Positions 15,266 to 24,309 of a stretch of 64,000 nucleotides of DNA are shown here, piece after piece. This stretch comes from Siccirubricoccus sp. G192. GTDB lineage: Bacteria > Pseudomonadota > Alphaproteobacteria > Acetobacterales > Acetobacteraceae. The notes beneath the pieces were generated by a model that was given only the letters and a program-made list of their open reading frames with translations, was not told where the DNA came from and did no database searches. The DNA lies in contig NZ_JAHREN010000001.1 in NCBI RefSeq assembly GCF_019084075.1, forward strand, positions 4,986,501 through 5,050,500, in the 5' to 3' direction. Every line of letters starts with the position of its first letter. The first letter of the stretch is position 1. The translations under genes and the position numbers were made by a program.

Positions 15266-15916
15266 TCAGCCGCCGAGGCCGGAGAGCAGCCGCCCGGCCC
15301 GGTCGCGCACGCCCTGCGGCGCGGTGTCATCGGCGGCCAGCGCCGCCAGGCCGCGGCGGGCGGCTTCCGTCTCGCCCCGCTTGAGCGCGGCCAGGGCCAG
15401 GATCTCGGCCGCCGAGGCGCGCCACGGGCCATTGTCTGCCGCCAGCGGCGCCAGCCGCGCCTCGACCGCCGCCGGATCCCCGGCATCGAGCGAGTGCAGC
15501 CCCCACAGCACGGTGGCCAAGTCGCGATAGAGCGGATCGACCGCGTCATCCGTCGCCACCGCGTCCCAGAGCGCCAGGGCGCCGGGCTTGTCCCCGGCCT
15601 CGGCCAGCAGTGCCGCGGCGCGCAGCCGGGAGAGCATGCGGTAGCCGCTCGGCGCCTCCGCCGCGATGCCGGCGAAGCGTTCGGCCACCGCCTTGGCATC
15701 GGCTCCCGGCTCGGCGGCGCTGCGGCCGGCGGCGAGGTAGCTCACCGCCGCCTGTGCCGCCGCGCGGTCCTGCCACCAGCGCCAGCCCTCCAGCCCGGCG
15801 ATGCCCAGCAGCACCAGCAGCGCGGCGCCGGTCAGCAGGCCGCCATAGCGGGCGAGCAGCCGCTTCATGCGCTCGGCGCGATAGTCTTCCTCCACCTCGT
15901 CGAAAATATCGGACAC
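15266..15916 (-). CDS. YfgM-like tetratricopeptide membrane protein
   Basis: A 216-residue protein of the YfgM family. An N-terminal cytoplasmic segment (VSDIFDEVEEDYRAERMKRLL) leads to one transmembrane helix (GGLLTGAALLVLLGIAGLEGW) and a helical TPR-like periplasmic domain. In enterobacteria YfgM works with the PpiD chaperone at the Sec translocon. A GTG start at 15916 is chosen because GGGGGAAAT sits in front of it and homology begins at SDIFDEVEE; the open frame to 16102 is not protein-like. First gene of the yfgM-bamB-der run. Confidence 0.85.
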   Translation of the reverse strand: MSDIFDEVEEDYRAERMKRLLARYGGLLTGAALLVLLGIAGLEGWRWWQDRAAAQAAVSYLAAGRSAAEPGADAKAVAERFAGIAAEAPSGYRMLSRLRAAALLAEAGDKPGALALWDAVATDDAVDPLYRDLATVLWGLHSLDAGDPAAVEARLAPLAADNGPWRASAAEILALAALKRGETEAARRGLAALAADDTAPQGVRDRAGRLLSGLGG

Positions 15917-15992
15917 GGATTTCCCCCGGAACCGGCGCGGTGCATAGCAGCCCCTTGGCGGGGCGTTAAGCCCGGGGTGGTTGGATGCGGCG

Positions 15993-16361
15993 ATGCACCG
16001 CCTCCTGCCCCTCCTGCTGCTCTCCCTCGCCGGCTGCGATCCCGCCGGGCTCGGCGCCGCCACCGCGGTCGGCCTGGGCTCGGTCGCGGTGATCGGCCGC
16101 ACGCCGGTGGATGCGGTGGTCTCCGTGGTCAGCGGCCGGGACTGCTCGGTGGTGCGGCTGGACCGCGGCCAGGGCTATTGCCGGCCGGAGGAGCCACCGC
16201 CCCCGCCGCCACCCTACTGCACCCGCAGCCTCGGCCGCGTCGATTGCTGGCGGCAGCCGCCGCTCGCCCTGCCGATGCAGCAGGGGGTGGCGGATGGCAG
16301 GGCGGTGCTCACCGCGGAGCAGGAGGCGCATCGGCGGCGGCGCTGGCCGGGCCTCTGGTGA
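15993..16361 (+). CDS. Small lipoprotein with polyproline stretch
   Basis: A 122-residue exported protein. MHRLLPLLLLSLAGC is a lipoprotein signal with the lipobox LAGC at residue 15. It is followed by a small hydrophobic segment (LGAATAVGLGSVAVIG), a Cys-containing beta-like region (VVSGRDCSVVRLDRGQGYC), a run of seven prolines and a second two-cysteine region. The four mature cysteines could form disulfides. I do not recognise the family. Start placed at 15993; a TTG four codons upstream is in frame but unneeded. It converges on the coiled-coil lipoprotein with a 10-bp gap. Confidence 0.65.
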   Translation: MHRLLPLLLLSLAGCDPAGLGAATAVGLGSVAVIGRTPVDAVVSVVSGRDCSVVRLDRGQGYCRPEEPPPPPPPYCTRSLGRVDCWRQPPLALPMQQGVADGRAVLTAEQEAHRRRRWPGLW

Positions 16362-16371
16362 GACGCCGGGC

Positions 16372-18021
16372 CTATTGCCGTGGCGGCGAGGCAAACTCCT
16401 CCTTCTGCATCTCCGCCGGGGCCGGCGCATCGGAGCGTTCCGAGGCCGGGATCGCCCGGCCGCTGCCGATCCCCTGCCGCTCGCGGGCAAGCCGGGCCCC
16501 GAGTTCCGCCAGTTCCTGGCGCTGCTGCTGCAACCGGGACTGCGCCTCCGCGATCATCTCGCCGAGTTCCTGGCGGCGCCGCTCCATGGTCGCCACCTCG
16601 CCCCGCAGGGTCTGCGCCTGGTCCTGCAGCCGGGCCTGTTCCTGCCGGGCCGCCGCGGTGGCCTCCGCGACCTGCCGCGCCTCCGCCGCCGCCTGGTTGG
16701 CGCTGGCCAGCCGGGTTTCGGTTTCGCTGAGCGCGGCACGGCGGGCGGCAAGCTCGGTGCCGGCCGCCTGCGCCTCGGCACGCGCGGCTTGCAGGCGGCG
16801 CTCCTCCGCCGCCGTGCCGTCGCGCAATTCGGCCAGCCGCCGCTCGGCGGCGCCGACGGCGGTGCGGAGCTCGGCGCTGCGGGCTTCCAGGTCGCGCAGC
16901 GTGGCGGCCGCCGCCTCGCGGGCGGTGCCGAGGCGGCCCAGTTCCGCCTGCGCTTGGCCGATCTGCGTGCGGTGCTCGGCCTGCGCCGTCTCGGCCGCCG
17001 CCAGGGCCTGGCGCAGCCCGGCCAGCCGGCGCTCGGTCTCGGCGACCTGGCCGGTGAGGTCGGTGGAGCGCGTCTCCAGTCCGCGCAGCCGGGTCGCAGC
17101 CGCCTCGGCACTCTGGTTGGTGCGGGCGAGCCGGGTCTCGGCCTCGGCCAGCGCGGCGCGGCGGGCGGCGAGGTCGCGTTCCGCCGTCGCCGTCTCGGTG
17201 CGGAGGCCGGCGAGGCGCCGCTCGGCCTCGCTCCCGGCCTGCTGCCGCTCGGCCAGCGACCGCTGCGCCTGCTCGATGGTGGTGCGCAGCGATTGCAGGC
17301 GCCGCTCCTCCGTCGCCGCGGTGTCGCGCTGGCCGGCCAGGCGCCGGTCCTCCGTGCCCACCTCCTCGCGCAGCCCGGCCAGCCGCCGCTCCGCGGCCGC
17401 GGCCTGTTCGCGGAGGCCGGCGAGGCGCCGCTCCTCGGCCGCCGCGCGTTCGCCGAGCGCAGCCAACCGCCCGTCCTGGCCCGCCGCCTGGTCGCGCAGC
17501 TCCGCCAGCCGGCGTTCCGCCTGGGCGACCTGCCCGGTCAGCCCGGCCAGGCGCTGGTCGGCGGCGCTGGACTGGTCAAGCAGCCCGGCGATCCGCCGCT
17601 CCGATTCGGAAATGCTGTCGCGGCGCTGGACCGAGGTCTGCTGCGTCAGGTCCGCATCGGCCTGCAATTCGGCGAGCCGCTGCTCCTCGGCGGCGATCCG
17701 CTCGCGCAGGCCCTTCGCCTGGAGGTCGGCGGCGCCGCGGTTCCGCTGGGCGGTGGCCAGGGTGCCGCGCGCCGTGGCCAGCCGGGCCTCCAGCGCGGCG
17801 AGGTCGCCGGCGGCGCGGCGCTCCGCGGCCAGCGTGGCTTCGAGTTCGCCCACCTGCTGCCGCAGCGCGCCGCCGCGCGCCTCCGCATCCGCCAGGGCCC
17901 GCTGGGTCGCGGCGATCCGGTCGCTGCGCTCCACCGTCAGGCCGCAGCCCGCCAGCGGCGCCAGCAGGACCGGCCACAGCACGACCAGGGCCGGCTTCGG
18001 CCAGCACGACAGCTTCACCAT
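16372..18021 (-). CDS. Large coiled-coil lipoprotein
   Basis: A 549-residue protein. A signal sequence ends in LLAPLAGC, a good lipobox, so the protein is probably anchored in a membrane and faces the periplasm. Almost all of the rest (about 30-520) is one uninterrupted coiled coil rich in A, E, R, L and Q, built from a drifting unit such as AAERRLAGLRE or ATEERRLQSLR. There are no prolines in the core and few aromatics. A 480-residue coiled coil would be about 70 nm long if straight, far more than the periplasm is wide, so it must fold back or lie along the envelope. Start at 18021 has GGGGGACG upstream. Function unknown. Confidence 0.75.
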   Translation of the reverse strand: MVKLSCWPKPALVVLWPVLLAPLAGCGLTVERSDRIAATQRALADAEARGGALRQQVGELEATLAAERRAAGDLAALEARLATARGTLATAQRNRGAADLQAKGLRERIAAEEQRLAELQADADLTQQTSVQRRDSISESERRIAGLLDQSSAADQRLAGLTGQVAQAERRLAELRDQAAGQDGRLAALGERAAAEERRLAGLREQAAAAERRLAGLREEVGTEDRRLAGQRDTAATEERRLQSLRTTIEQAQRSLAERQQAGSEAERRLAGLRTETATAERDLAARRAALAEAETRLARTNQSAEAAATRLRGLETRSTDLTGQVAETERRLAGLRQALAAAETAQAEHRTQIGQAQAELGRLGTAREAAAATLRDLEARSAELRTAVGAAERRLAELRDGTAAEERRLQAARAEAQAAGTELAARRAALSETETRLASANQAAAEARQVAEATAAARQEQARLQDQAQTLRGEVATMERRRQELGEMIAEAQSRLQQQRQELAELGARLARERQGIGSGRAIPASERSDAPAPAEMQKEEFASPPRQ

Positions 18022-18190
18022 CCGAACGTCCCCCGTCTTGTCCCGTGCCTGGTCCCGGCCGCCACGAGCCGCCGGCCCCCCGGCCGGATGTCCTGGCATT
18101 CCCGCGCCAATGCGGCCCGCTTCCGGGGCGCCGGTCAACGGCCGCCAGGCGCGGCGGCGATCGTTTGCGTTCACGTTAAAGTTTCCAGCG

Positions 18191-18216
18191 GCCGGCGAGG
18201 GGCGTCCCTCGCCGGC
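18191..18216 (-). terminator. Hairpin after the dihydroorotase gene
   Basis: GCCGGCGAGGG (18191-18201) pairs perfectly with 18206-18216 over a 4-nt loop. On the minus strand a short TTTAA follows about 12 bases further on. It lies 37 bp past the dihydroorotase stop. Confidence 0.5.
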
Positions 18217-18252
18217 GCCCGGGCGGGTGCGCCGCGGCGGGAGCGCCGCCCG

Positions 18253-19584
18253 CTACGCCCCGCGCGCCTCCGCGAAGCGGACCGGCGCACCGCGCGGCGG
18301 GCCGAGGACCTCGTCCTCGCGCATCGCCACCTGGCCGCGGATGATGGTCATCACCGGCCAGCCGGTGCAGCGATGGCCGGCGAAGGGGGTCCAGCCGCAG
18401 GGCGAGGCGATCCAGCTTTCCTCGATGCTGCGCTGCCGCTTCAGGTCCACCACGGTGAAGTCAGCGTCGTAGCCCGCCGCCAGCCGGCCCTTGCCGGAGA
18501 CGCCATAGACCCGCGCCGGGCCGGCGCACATCAGGTCCACCAGCCGCCCCAGCGAGAGCCGCCCGGCGGCCACATGGTCCAGCATGACCGGCACGATGGT
18601 CTGCACCCCGGTCAGCCCAGCCGCCGTCTCCGGCCAGGGGCGTTCCTTGGCGGCGCGGGAATGCGGCGCATGGTCGCTGCCCACCACATCCACCGTGCCG
18701 TCGCGCACCGCGGCCCAGGCCGCTTCCCTGTGGCGAGCGTCGCGGATCGGCGGGTTCATCACCGCATAGCCGCCGAGGCGGTCATAGGCCTCGTCGGTCT
18801 GGGTGAGGTGGTTCACCAGCACCTCGACCGTGGCGACGTCGCGGAAATCGCGCAGGTAGTCCAGTTCCTCGGCGGTGGAGACGTGCAGGATATGCGCCGG
18901 GCGGGAGGTCGCGCGCGCGATGGCCATCAGCCGCCGCGTGCCGAGCGCCGCGCATTCCACGTCGCGCCATTCCATGTGGTTGCGGTGGGGCATGCCGCTG
19001 CGGAACAGCGGCTTGCGCGCCTGCAGCCGGTACTCGTCCTCGGAATGGTAGCAGATGCGGCGGCGGCCGCTGCGCATCACGGCTTCCAGGCTGGCATCGT
19101 CCTCCACCAGCAGGTCGCCGGTGGAGGAGCCGGCGAAGACCTTCACGGCGCAGACATTGGGCTGCAATTCCAGCGCCGCCAGCTCGGCGATGTTCTTCTT
19201 CGAGGCGCCGACATAGAGCCCGACATCGCAGAAGGCGCGGCCCGCCAGGTAGTCCCGCTTCCAGTCCAGCCGCGCGCGATCGGTGATGGCGGGGGTGGTG
19301 TTCGGCATGTCGAAGACCGCCGCGAGGCCGCCGAGCACGGCGGCGCGGGTGCCGGTCTCCAGCGTCTCCACCGCCGGGTCGCCGGGGTCGCGGAGATGCA
19401 CATGCGCGTCGATCAGCCCGGGCAGCACATGCAGGCCGCGGCAGTCGATCTCCTGCTCCGCCGCCGCGGTGCGGAGGTCGCCCATGGCGGCGATGCGGCC
19501 CTCCCGCACGCCCAGATCCGTGGTCTCGGTGCCCCAGGGCAGCACGCAGGCGCCGCCGCGCAGGATGAGGTCGAAGCCGGCCAT
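18253..19584 (-). CDS. Dihydroorotase-type amidohydrolase
   Basis: A 443-residue cyclic amidohydrolase, closest in motif order to class I dihydroorotase, which interconverts carbamoyl-aspartate and dihydroorotate in pyrimidine synthesis. Metal-site motifs are DAHVHLRDPG near residue 60, KVFAGSSTG, CYHSEDE, AHILHVST and VGSDHAPHS. The C-terminal GRLAAGYDADFTVVDL is typical of the superfamily. Start at 19584 (MAGFDLILRGG). It lies 69 bp downstream of asnB on the same strand and may be transcribed with the glycan genes, though pyrimidine metabolism gives no clear link. Allantoinase or hydantoinase activity is the main alternative. Confidence 0.85.
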   Translation of the reverse strand: MAGFDLILRGGACVLPWGTETTDLGVREGRIAAMGDLRTAAAEQEIDCRGLHVLPGLIDAHVHLRDPGDPAVETLETGTRAAVLGGLAAVFDMPNTTPAITDRARLDWKRDYLAGRAFCDVGLYVGASKKNIAELAALELQPNVCAVKVFAGSSTGDLLVEDDASLEAVMRSGRRRICYHSEDEYRLQARKPLFRSGMPHRNHMEWRDVECAALGTRRLMAIARATSRPAHILHVSTAEELDYLRDFRDVATVEVLVNHLTQTDEAYDRLGGYAVMNPPIRDARHREAAWAAVRDGTVDVVGSDHAPHSRAAKERPWPETAAGLTGVQTIVPVMLDHVAAGRLSLGRLVDLMCAGPARVYGVSGKGRLAAGYDADFTVVDLKRQRSIEESWIASPCGWTPFAGHRCTGWPVMTIIRGQVAMREDEVLGPPRGAPVRFAEARGA

Positions 19585-19653
19585 CGCAAACACTCCCTCC
19601 GAAGCACCCCTTTTCCTGCGGCCCGGCCGCGCCGGCAAGCCGACGGGTCTGGT

Positions 19654-21414
19654 TCAGCGCCCCGCCAGCACCTCGAAGACATCCCCCTCCGCCGGCCTGC
19701 CCTCGATATGGCGGCGGTGCCACAGCGCGTAGAACAGCAGATGCCAGGCTGCGAAGCCGCGGTGCTTCTCGCCGCCGGCATGGCGGAACAGCGCCGCCAC
19801 CCGGTCGGGCCGGGCGATCTCCGCCACCCCCGGCTGCGCCGCCACCAGCGGCCCCAGCCTTTCCCCGACGCCCTGGATCCAGGCACCGATCGGCACGGTG
19901 AAGCCCTGCTTCGGCTTGAAGGGCTCGCTGGCGGGGAAGTGGCGCGCCAGCCATTGCCGCAGCAGCCACTTGCCGCTGTGGCCCTGCACCTTCAGCGCAT
20001 CCGGCAGGCGGAAGGCGGCGGCGGCCAGGCCGGGATCGAGCAGCGGCGTCCGCCCCTCCACCCCATGCGCCATCAGGCAGCGGTCGAGCTTGATGAGCAG
20101 GTCGTTCGGCAGCCAGTCCGCCAGATCCAATGCCTGCGCCGCCTGCAACCGGGTGCGGCCGGCCGAGGCGGCGGCGGTCTCGGCGGCGGCGGTGCCGTCG
20201 CGCCAGCCGGTCGGCGGCTCCCGCAGCACATCCAGCCGGTCGAAGGCGCCGCGGGAACGGGGCGCCTTGCCGCCCAGCCACCAGGGCCGCATGGCGGCGC
20301 GGTAGCGGCCATAGCCGCCGAAGATCTCGTCGCCGCCCTCGCCCGAGAGCACCACCTTCACCTCCTCGCGGGCACGGCGGGCGAGGAACCAGGTGGGGAT
20401 GATGGCGTAATCCGCCGCCGGGTCGTCCATGGCGCCGACGATCTCCGGCAGGTGCCGCCAGACCATGGCCTCATCCACCGCGACCGTCACATGCCGCGCC
20501 CCGGCGGCCGCCGCGGCATGGGCGGCGGCGGCGCGCTCATCCGCCGCGCCGGGCACGTCGAAACCGGCGGTGAAGGCCAGCACCGGGCGCTCGTTGAGCC
20601 GCGCCATCATGGCCAGCACCGTGGCGCTGTCGATGCCGCCCGAGAGGAACATGCCGTAGGGCACGTCGCTCCGCTGGTGCAGTGCCACGCTTTCCTCCAG
20701 CGCCTGATCCAGCCGGGCCAGCGCGGCTTCGGCCTCGATCGGCTCCGGCCCGCCCTCGGGCAGCGCGGCGCGGCGGTGGCGCTCGGTCACGGCGCCGTCG
20801 GAGATCACCACCGTCTCGCCGGGCAGGATCCGGCAGATGCCCCCGAAGATGGTCTCCGCGCCGGTGGTGAACTGGATCTGCAGCAGCTCGGCCAGGGCCT
20901 CGCGCCGGATGCGTGGCTGCACCAGCCCGGCGGCGATCAGCGCCTGGGGTTCCGAGGCGAAGGCGATGCCGCCCGCCACCTCGGCCAGGTAGAGCGGCTT
21001 GATGCCGAAGGGGTCGCGGGCCAGCACCACCTGGCGCGTGGCGCGGTCATGCAGCGCGATGGCATACATGCCGCGCAGCGTGTCGGCGAAGCCGATGCCG
21101 TCGCGGCGCCAGAGATGCAGCGGCGGCTCGCAATCGCTGGCGGTCGCGCAGTGAAGCTGGTTCTGCTCGCGCAACTCCCGGTAGTTGTAGACCTCGCCAT
21201 TCGCCACCAGCGCCGCGGCGCCAGCGAACAACGGCTGGTCGCCGGTGACGAGGTCGATGATGGCAAGGCGGTTATGCGCCAGCGCGACGCTGCCGGAGAC
21301 ATGGTGCCCCGCCCCGTCCGGCCCGCGATGCGCCAGCGCCCGGCTCAGCGCATCCAGCGTGGCGCCGGCGGGCGAGAGCCCCTGGCGCAGCGCAAGCCCC
21401 GCGAGGCCGCACAT
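19654..21414 (-). CDS. asnB: Asparagine synthase (glutamine-hydrolysing)
   Basis: A 586-residue AsnB-family amidotransferase. MCGLAGLAL gives the class II glutaminase with Cys2 as nucleophile after Met removal, backed by ALAHRGPDGAG, LAIIDL and NGEVYNYRELR. The synthetase domain carries the ATP pyrophosphatase loop SGGIDSATVLAMM. Its ATG overlaps the stop of the upstream glycosyltransferase (ATGA at 21413-21416). Being locked in an operon with four glycosyltransferases, it may amidate a sugar acid in an envelope polysaccharide rather than make free asparagine. Both roles are known for the family and the sequence alone does not decide. Confidence 0.9.
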   Translation of the reverse strand: MCGLAGLALRQGLSPAGATLDALSRALAHRGPDGAGHHVSGSVALAHNRLAIIDLVTGDQPLFAGAAALVANGEVYNYRELREQNQLHCATASDCEPPLHLWRRDGIGFADTLRGMYAIALHDRATRQVVLARDPFGIKPLYLAEVAGGIAFASEPQALIAAGLVQPRIRREALAELLQIQFTTGAETIFGGICRILPGETVVISDGAVTERHRRAALPEGGPEPIEAEAALARLDQALEESVALHQRSDVPYGMFLSGGIDSATVLAMMARLNERPVLAFTAGFDVPGAADERAAAAHAAAAAGARHVTVAVDEAMVWRHLPEIVGAMDDPAADYAIIPTWFLARRAREEVKVVLSGEGGDEIFGGYGRYRAAMRPWWLGGKAPRSRGAFDRLDVLREPPTGWRDGTAAAETAAASAGRTRLQAAQALDLADWLPNDLLIKLDRCLMAHGVEGRTPLLDPGLAAAAFRLPDALKVQGHSGKWLLRQWLARHFPASEPFKPKQGFTVPIGAWIQGVGERLGPLVAAQPGVAEIARPDRVAALFRHAGGEKHRGFAAWHLLFYALWHRRHIEGRPAEGDVFEVLAGR

Positions 21415-22466
21415 CAGGCCACCTCGCGCGCGGCGGCGGGGGCCACCGCGTGCAGGAATCCCCGCCAGCGCGCCAGCACCGGCGCCTCAGCATGGGCGCG
21501 CAGGAATTCCGCCCGGCCGGCATCGGCCAGGGCGGCGGCGCGGCCGGGATCGGCGAGCAGCCCGGCGATGGCGGCGGCCAGCGGCGCCGGCGCCTCCTTC
21601 GGCACCAGCAGCCCGGTCTCGCCCTCGCGGATCATCTCCACCGGCCCCTGCGCCGCGGCGGCCACCACCGGCCGCGCCGCCGACCAGGCTTCCAGCACCA
21701 CATTGCCCAGCGGCTCATGCCGGGAGGGGCAGACAAAGATGTCGCAGCCGGCCAGCAGCGCCCCGGCATCCTGCCGCCAGCCGAGGAAGGCCACGCGATC
21801 CGCCACCCCGAGCTCCCGTGCCAGCCGCTCCAGCGCCGCCCGTTCCGGCCCCTCGCCGGCGAGCGAGAGATGCGCCCCCGGCAGCAGCGCCAGCGCCCGC
21901 AGCAGCACGTCGAAGCCCTTGTTCGGATGCAGCCGGCCGAGGGCGAGCAGGCGCGGCATGCCCGGCGGCGCCGGCAGGTCCGCGGGCGCCGTGCCGGCGA
22001 AATCAGTGGCGAAATTCGGCACGAAATGCGCCCTTTCGGCGGGCCAGCCCTGGCGGACGAGCCAGTCGCGCAGGTCCCGCGTATTGCCCACCAGATGGTC
22101 GCAGTGGCGATAGTATTTCAGGCTGTAGTAGCCACCGAGCCGCCCCACCAGGGTCCAGGCCGCGCCGTCGCGCCGGATCTTGCCGGCATAGAGGCTGGCG
22201 CGGTTCTGCCAGGCCACCACCACCTCTGGCCGGAAGCCGGCCAGGGTCGCGGCCAGGCGGGAACGGGTGGTGAGGTCGAAGTGGTTGCCGAAGGGCAGTT
22301 CCACCGGATCGAGCCCCGCCGCGCGCAGCCGCGCCGCGCGCCCGGCATCCCGTCGGATCACCGGCAGCACCGCCTCGCCCGCCGCCTGCAAGGCGGGGGT
22401 GAGGCGTTCGAAGAAGCCCTCGGCCCCGCCCATGGGGGCGCCGGCCATGACATGCGCCATCCTCAT
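21414..22466 (-). CDS. Glycosyltransferase family 4
   Basis: A 350-residue GT-B fold glycosyltransferase of the GT4 type. The acceptor-domain start is MRMAHVMAGAPMGGAEGFFE. The donor domain shows LLALGRLHPNKGFDVLLRAL and the E-x7-E motif in CPSRHEPLGNVVLEAW. It probably moves a sugar from a nucleotide donor to a lipid-linked glycan on the cytoplasmic face. Start and stop overlap neighbours by 4 bp on both sides, so it is the fourth gene of a tightly coupled set running GT9, GT2, GT4, GT4, asnB. Sugar specificity cannot be read. Confidence 0.88.
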   Translation of the reverse strand: MRMAHVMAGAPMGGAEGFFERLTPALQAAGEAVLPVIRRDAGRAARLRAAGLDPVELPFGNHFDLTTRSRLAATLAGFRPEVVVAWQNRASLYAGKIRRDGAAWTLVGRLGGYYSLKYYRHCDHLVGNTRDLRDWLVRQGWPAERAHFVPNFATDFAGTAPADLPAPPGMPRLLALGRLHPNKGFDVLLRALALLPGAHLSLAGEGPERAALERLARELGVADRVAFLGWRQDAGALLAGCDIFVCPSRHEPLGNVVLEAWSAARPVVAAAAQGPVEMIREGETGLLVPKEAPAPLAAAIAGLLADPGRAAALADAGRAEFLRAHAEAPVLARWRGFLHAVAPAAAREVA

Positions 22467-23485
22467 GCAACGAGCGCCTCGAAACGTGCCGCCACCTGGT
22501 CCCAGCCCGGTCCGGGGCCGCGCGCCAGGGCCGCCCGGTGCATCGCGGTCCAGGCGGCATCATCCGAGAGCAGGCGGATGGCGGCGGCGGCGAAATCGGC
22601 ATCGCTCCGCGCCACCACCCCGGTTTCGCCATCCACCACCCGCTCCGGCACGGCGCCGAGCGGCGTCACCACGCAGGGCAGGCCGAGCGCCTGGGCCTCG
22701 GCCAGGGCCAGGCAGAAGGTCTCCCCGGGATCGCCGCGATAGAGCATGAGACGGGCCTCGGCCAGGCGCGCCGCCAGGATGGGGCGCGGCAATGGTTCAT
22801 GGAGACGCACGCCGGCGGCGCGCAGGGCGGCGGCGCGGGCGAGCGCCGGCGCCGCTCTGGCGGCGAGGCGCGCATCCCCACCATAGGTGGCGGCGCCGGA
22901 ATAGAGATGCAACTCCGCCGCCGGCAGGGCCGGGTGGATCCGCGCCTCCCAGAGATCCAGCAGCCAGTCCAGGCCGCGCAGCGGGCTGGAGGTGAAGACC
23001 GCGACCGGCGCCGGCGGTGGGCGCGGCGGGACGCCGGCATCGAAGGGCGGCGCCATGGCGAGCGGGATCTCCACCGGGCGGAACGGCAGCCAGCGCGGCA
23101 GGCTGGCCGAATGGCGGGGGCCGAGCGTCACCAGCCGCGGCTGGGCCGCCAGCAGCGGCAGCAGGTGGCGGGGCTTGCGCAGGTAGGAGCCGGGATTGTG
23201 CAGCCACAGCACGCGCCGGCCGCGGGGCAGGGCGCGGAACAGCCGCGGCAGGCGGTTCGCCAGCACCAGTTCCGCCGCCGCGCCGCCCCGCTCCGCCAGC
23301 GGTGCCCAGGCGATGCCGTGCCGCGTCTCCGCCGGCGCCTCGCCCGCCCGCACCTCCACCGCATGGCCGCGCCGCGCGAGGGCCTGGGCCAGCAGGGCGA
23401 AGGCCGTTTCGGCGCCGCCGAGGGCCTGGTTGCCGATCGCCTCCGCCGCGATCCGCGGGCCTTCCGTCGCCATCACGATGCGCAT
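22463..23485 (-). CDS. Glycosyltransferase family 4 (second copy)
   Basis: A 340-residue GT-B glycosyltransferase distinct from its neighbour. The N-terminal GGAETAFALLAQALARRGH is the acceptor domain. The donor-binding E-x7-E motif lies in GDPGETFCLALAEAQALGLP, followed by VVTPLGAVPERV and GETGVVAR. ATG at 23485 overlaps the stop of the upstream GT2 gene, and its own stop overlaps the next ATG (22463-22466). The open frame extends to 23626 but that part is antisense to the GT2 gene. Cytoplasmic, no signal. Likely part of lipopolysaccharide-core or capsule assembly. Confidence 0.87.
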   Translation of the reverse strand: MRIVMATEGPRIAAEAIGNQALGGAETAFALLAQALARRGHAVEVRAGEAPAETRHGIAWAPLAERGGAAAELVLANRLPRLFRALPRGRRVLWLHNPGSYLRKPRHLLPLLAAQPRLVTLGPRHSASLPRWLPFRPVEIPLAMAPPFDAGVPPRPPPAPVAVFTSSPLRGLDWLLDLWEARIHPALPAAELHLYSGAATYGGDARLAARAAPALARAAALRAAGVRLHEPLPRPILAARLAEARLMLYRGDPGETFCLALAEAQALGLPCVVTPLGAVPERVVDGETGVVARSDADFAAAAIRLLSDDAAWTAMHRAALARGPGPGWDQVAARFEALVA

Positions 23486-24309
23486 CAGGCGACGGGGCCG
23501 GAAGGGCGGTGCCGCTCCGGCTCCAGCCGGGCCTTCAGATGCGCCAGCAGCGGAAACAGCCCGGCGCAGAGCGCGATGAGCAGCCCCCAGCCGCCCTCCT
23601 TCCAGCCGCGCCGGCCGAAGTAGCATTTCAGGAAGCGCGAGACGCAGCGTCGGAGGTTGTCGGGCAGGGAGCCGATCCTGCCGGCCGCCAGCAGGTCCGT
23701 GGCCTTGGCCGAGGAATAGCGGTCCAGCCGGCGCAGCATGTCGGAGATGTCGCGATCCACCTCGTGCCGGATGCCGGCCAGGGTGATCCGCTCGCCTTCG
23801 GTGCCGGTCCAGTCGAGGCCGGGATGCACCCGCTGGGCCCGCCAGTGCTTGGCGCCGCGGCGGAACAGGACGGGCTTCAGCGTGGTGCCGAAACTGCCGC
23901 CCCAGCCATGCAGGATCAGCCGCTCGCCCACGTAATTGTCGATGCGGACCCGGTGGAAGCCATGCGGCGAAGCGGCGATCACCTGGCGGATCGCGGCCCA
24001 GAGCGCCGGGGGCACCCGTTCATCCGCATCCACTTCCAGGATCCAGTCGCCGGTGCAGGCGGCGATGCCGGCATTGCGCCGCGCGCCCTCCAACTCCCAG
24101 GCCCCCTCAAGCAGGCGGGCGCCGTGCTGCCGGGCGATCTTCGCACTGGCATCGCCGCTGCGGTCGAGCACTACCACCAGCTCATCCGCCGCGGCCAGGC
24201 TGTCGAGGCAGGCGGGCAGCCGTGCCGCCTCGTTCCGGGCCACCACCAGGGCGGAGAGGCGGGGGGTGCCAAGGGACATGCCACCGGATGTGCTCGCCGG
24301 GTCCGTCAC
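23485..24309 (-). CDS. Glycosyltransferase family 2 (WaaE/KdtX-like)
   Basis: A 274-residue GT-A fold enzyme. LSALVVARNEAARLPACLDS gives the nucleotide-binding start and ILEVDADERVP the DxD-type metal site. HRVRIDNYVGERLILHGWG and RHEVDRDISDMLRRLDRY recall WaaE/KdtX-type enzymes that add glucose to the lipopolysaccharide core. The C-terminus has a membrane-associated hydrophobic patch (WGLLIALCAGLFPLL). The ATG at 24309 overlaps the stop of the GT9 gene; MSLGTPR ten codons on is an alternative start. Context with GT9 supports a core-oligosaccharide role. Confidence 0.87.
   Translation of the reverse strand: MTDPASTSGGMSLGTPRLSALVVARNEAARLPACLDSLAAADELVVVLDRSGDASAKIARQHGARLLEGAWELEGARRNAGIAACTGDWILEVDADERVPPALWAAIRQVIAASPHGFHRVRIDNYVGERLILHGWGGSFGTTLKPVLFRRGAKHWRAQRVHPGLDWTGTEGERITLAGIRHEVDRDISDMLRRLDRYSSAKATDLLAAGRIGSLPDNLRRCVSRFLKCYFGRRGWKEGGWGLLIALCAGLFPLLAHLKARLEPERHRPSGPVA

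Noticed and set aside
16111..22113. Open + strand frame of 2000 codons
   Set aside because: It lies antisense to the coiled-coil gene, dihydroorotase, asnB and a glycosyltransferase. Composition is dominated by R, G, A, Q and H as expected of a shadow frame in GC-rich DNA, with no recognisable motifs.
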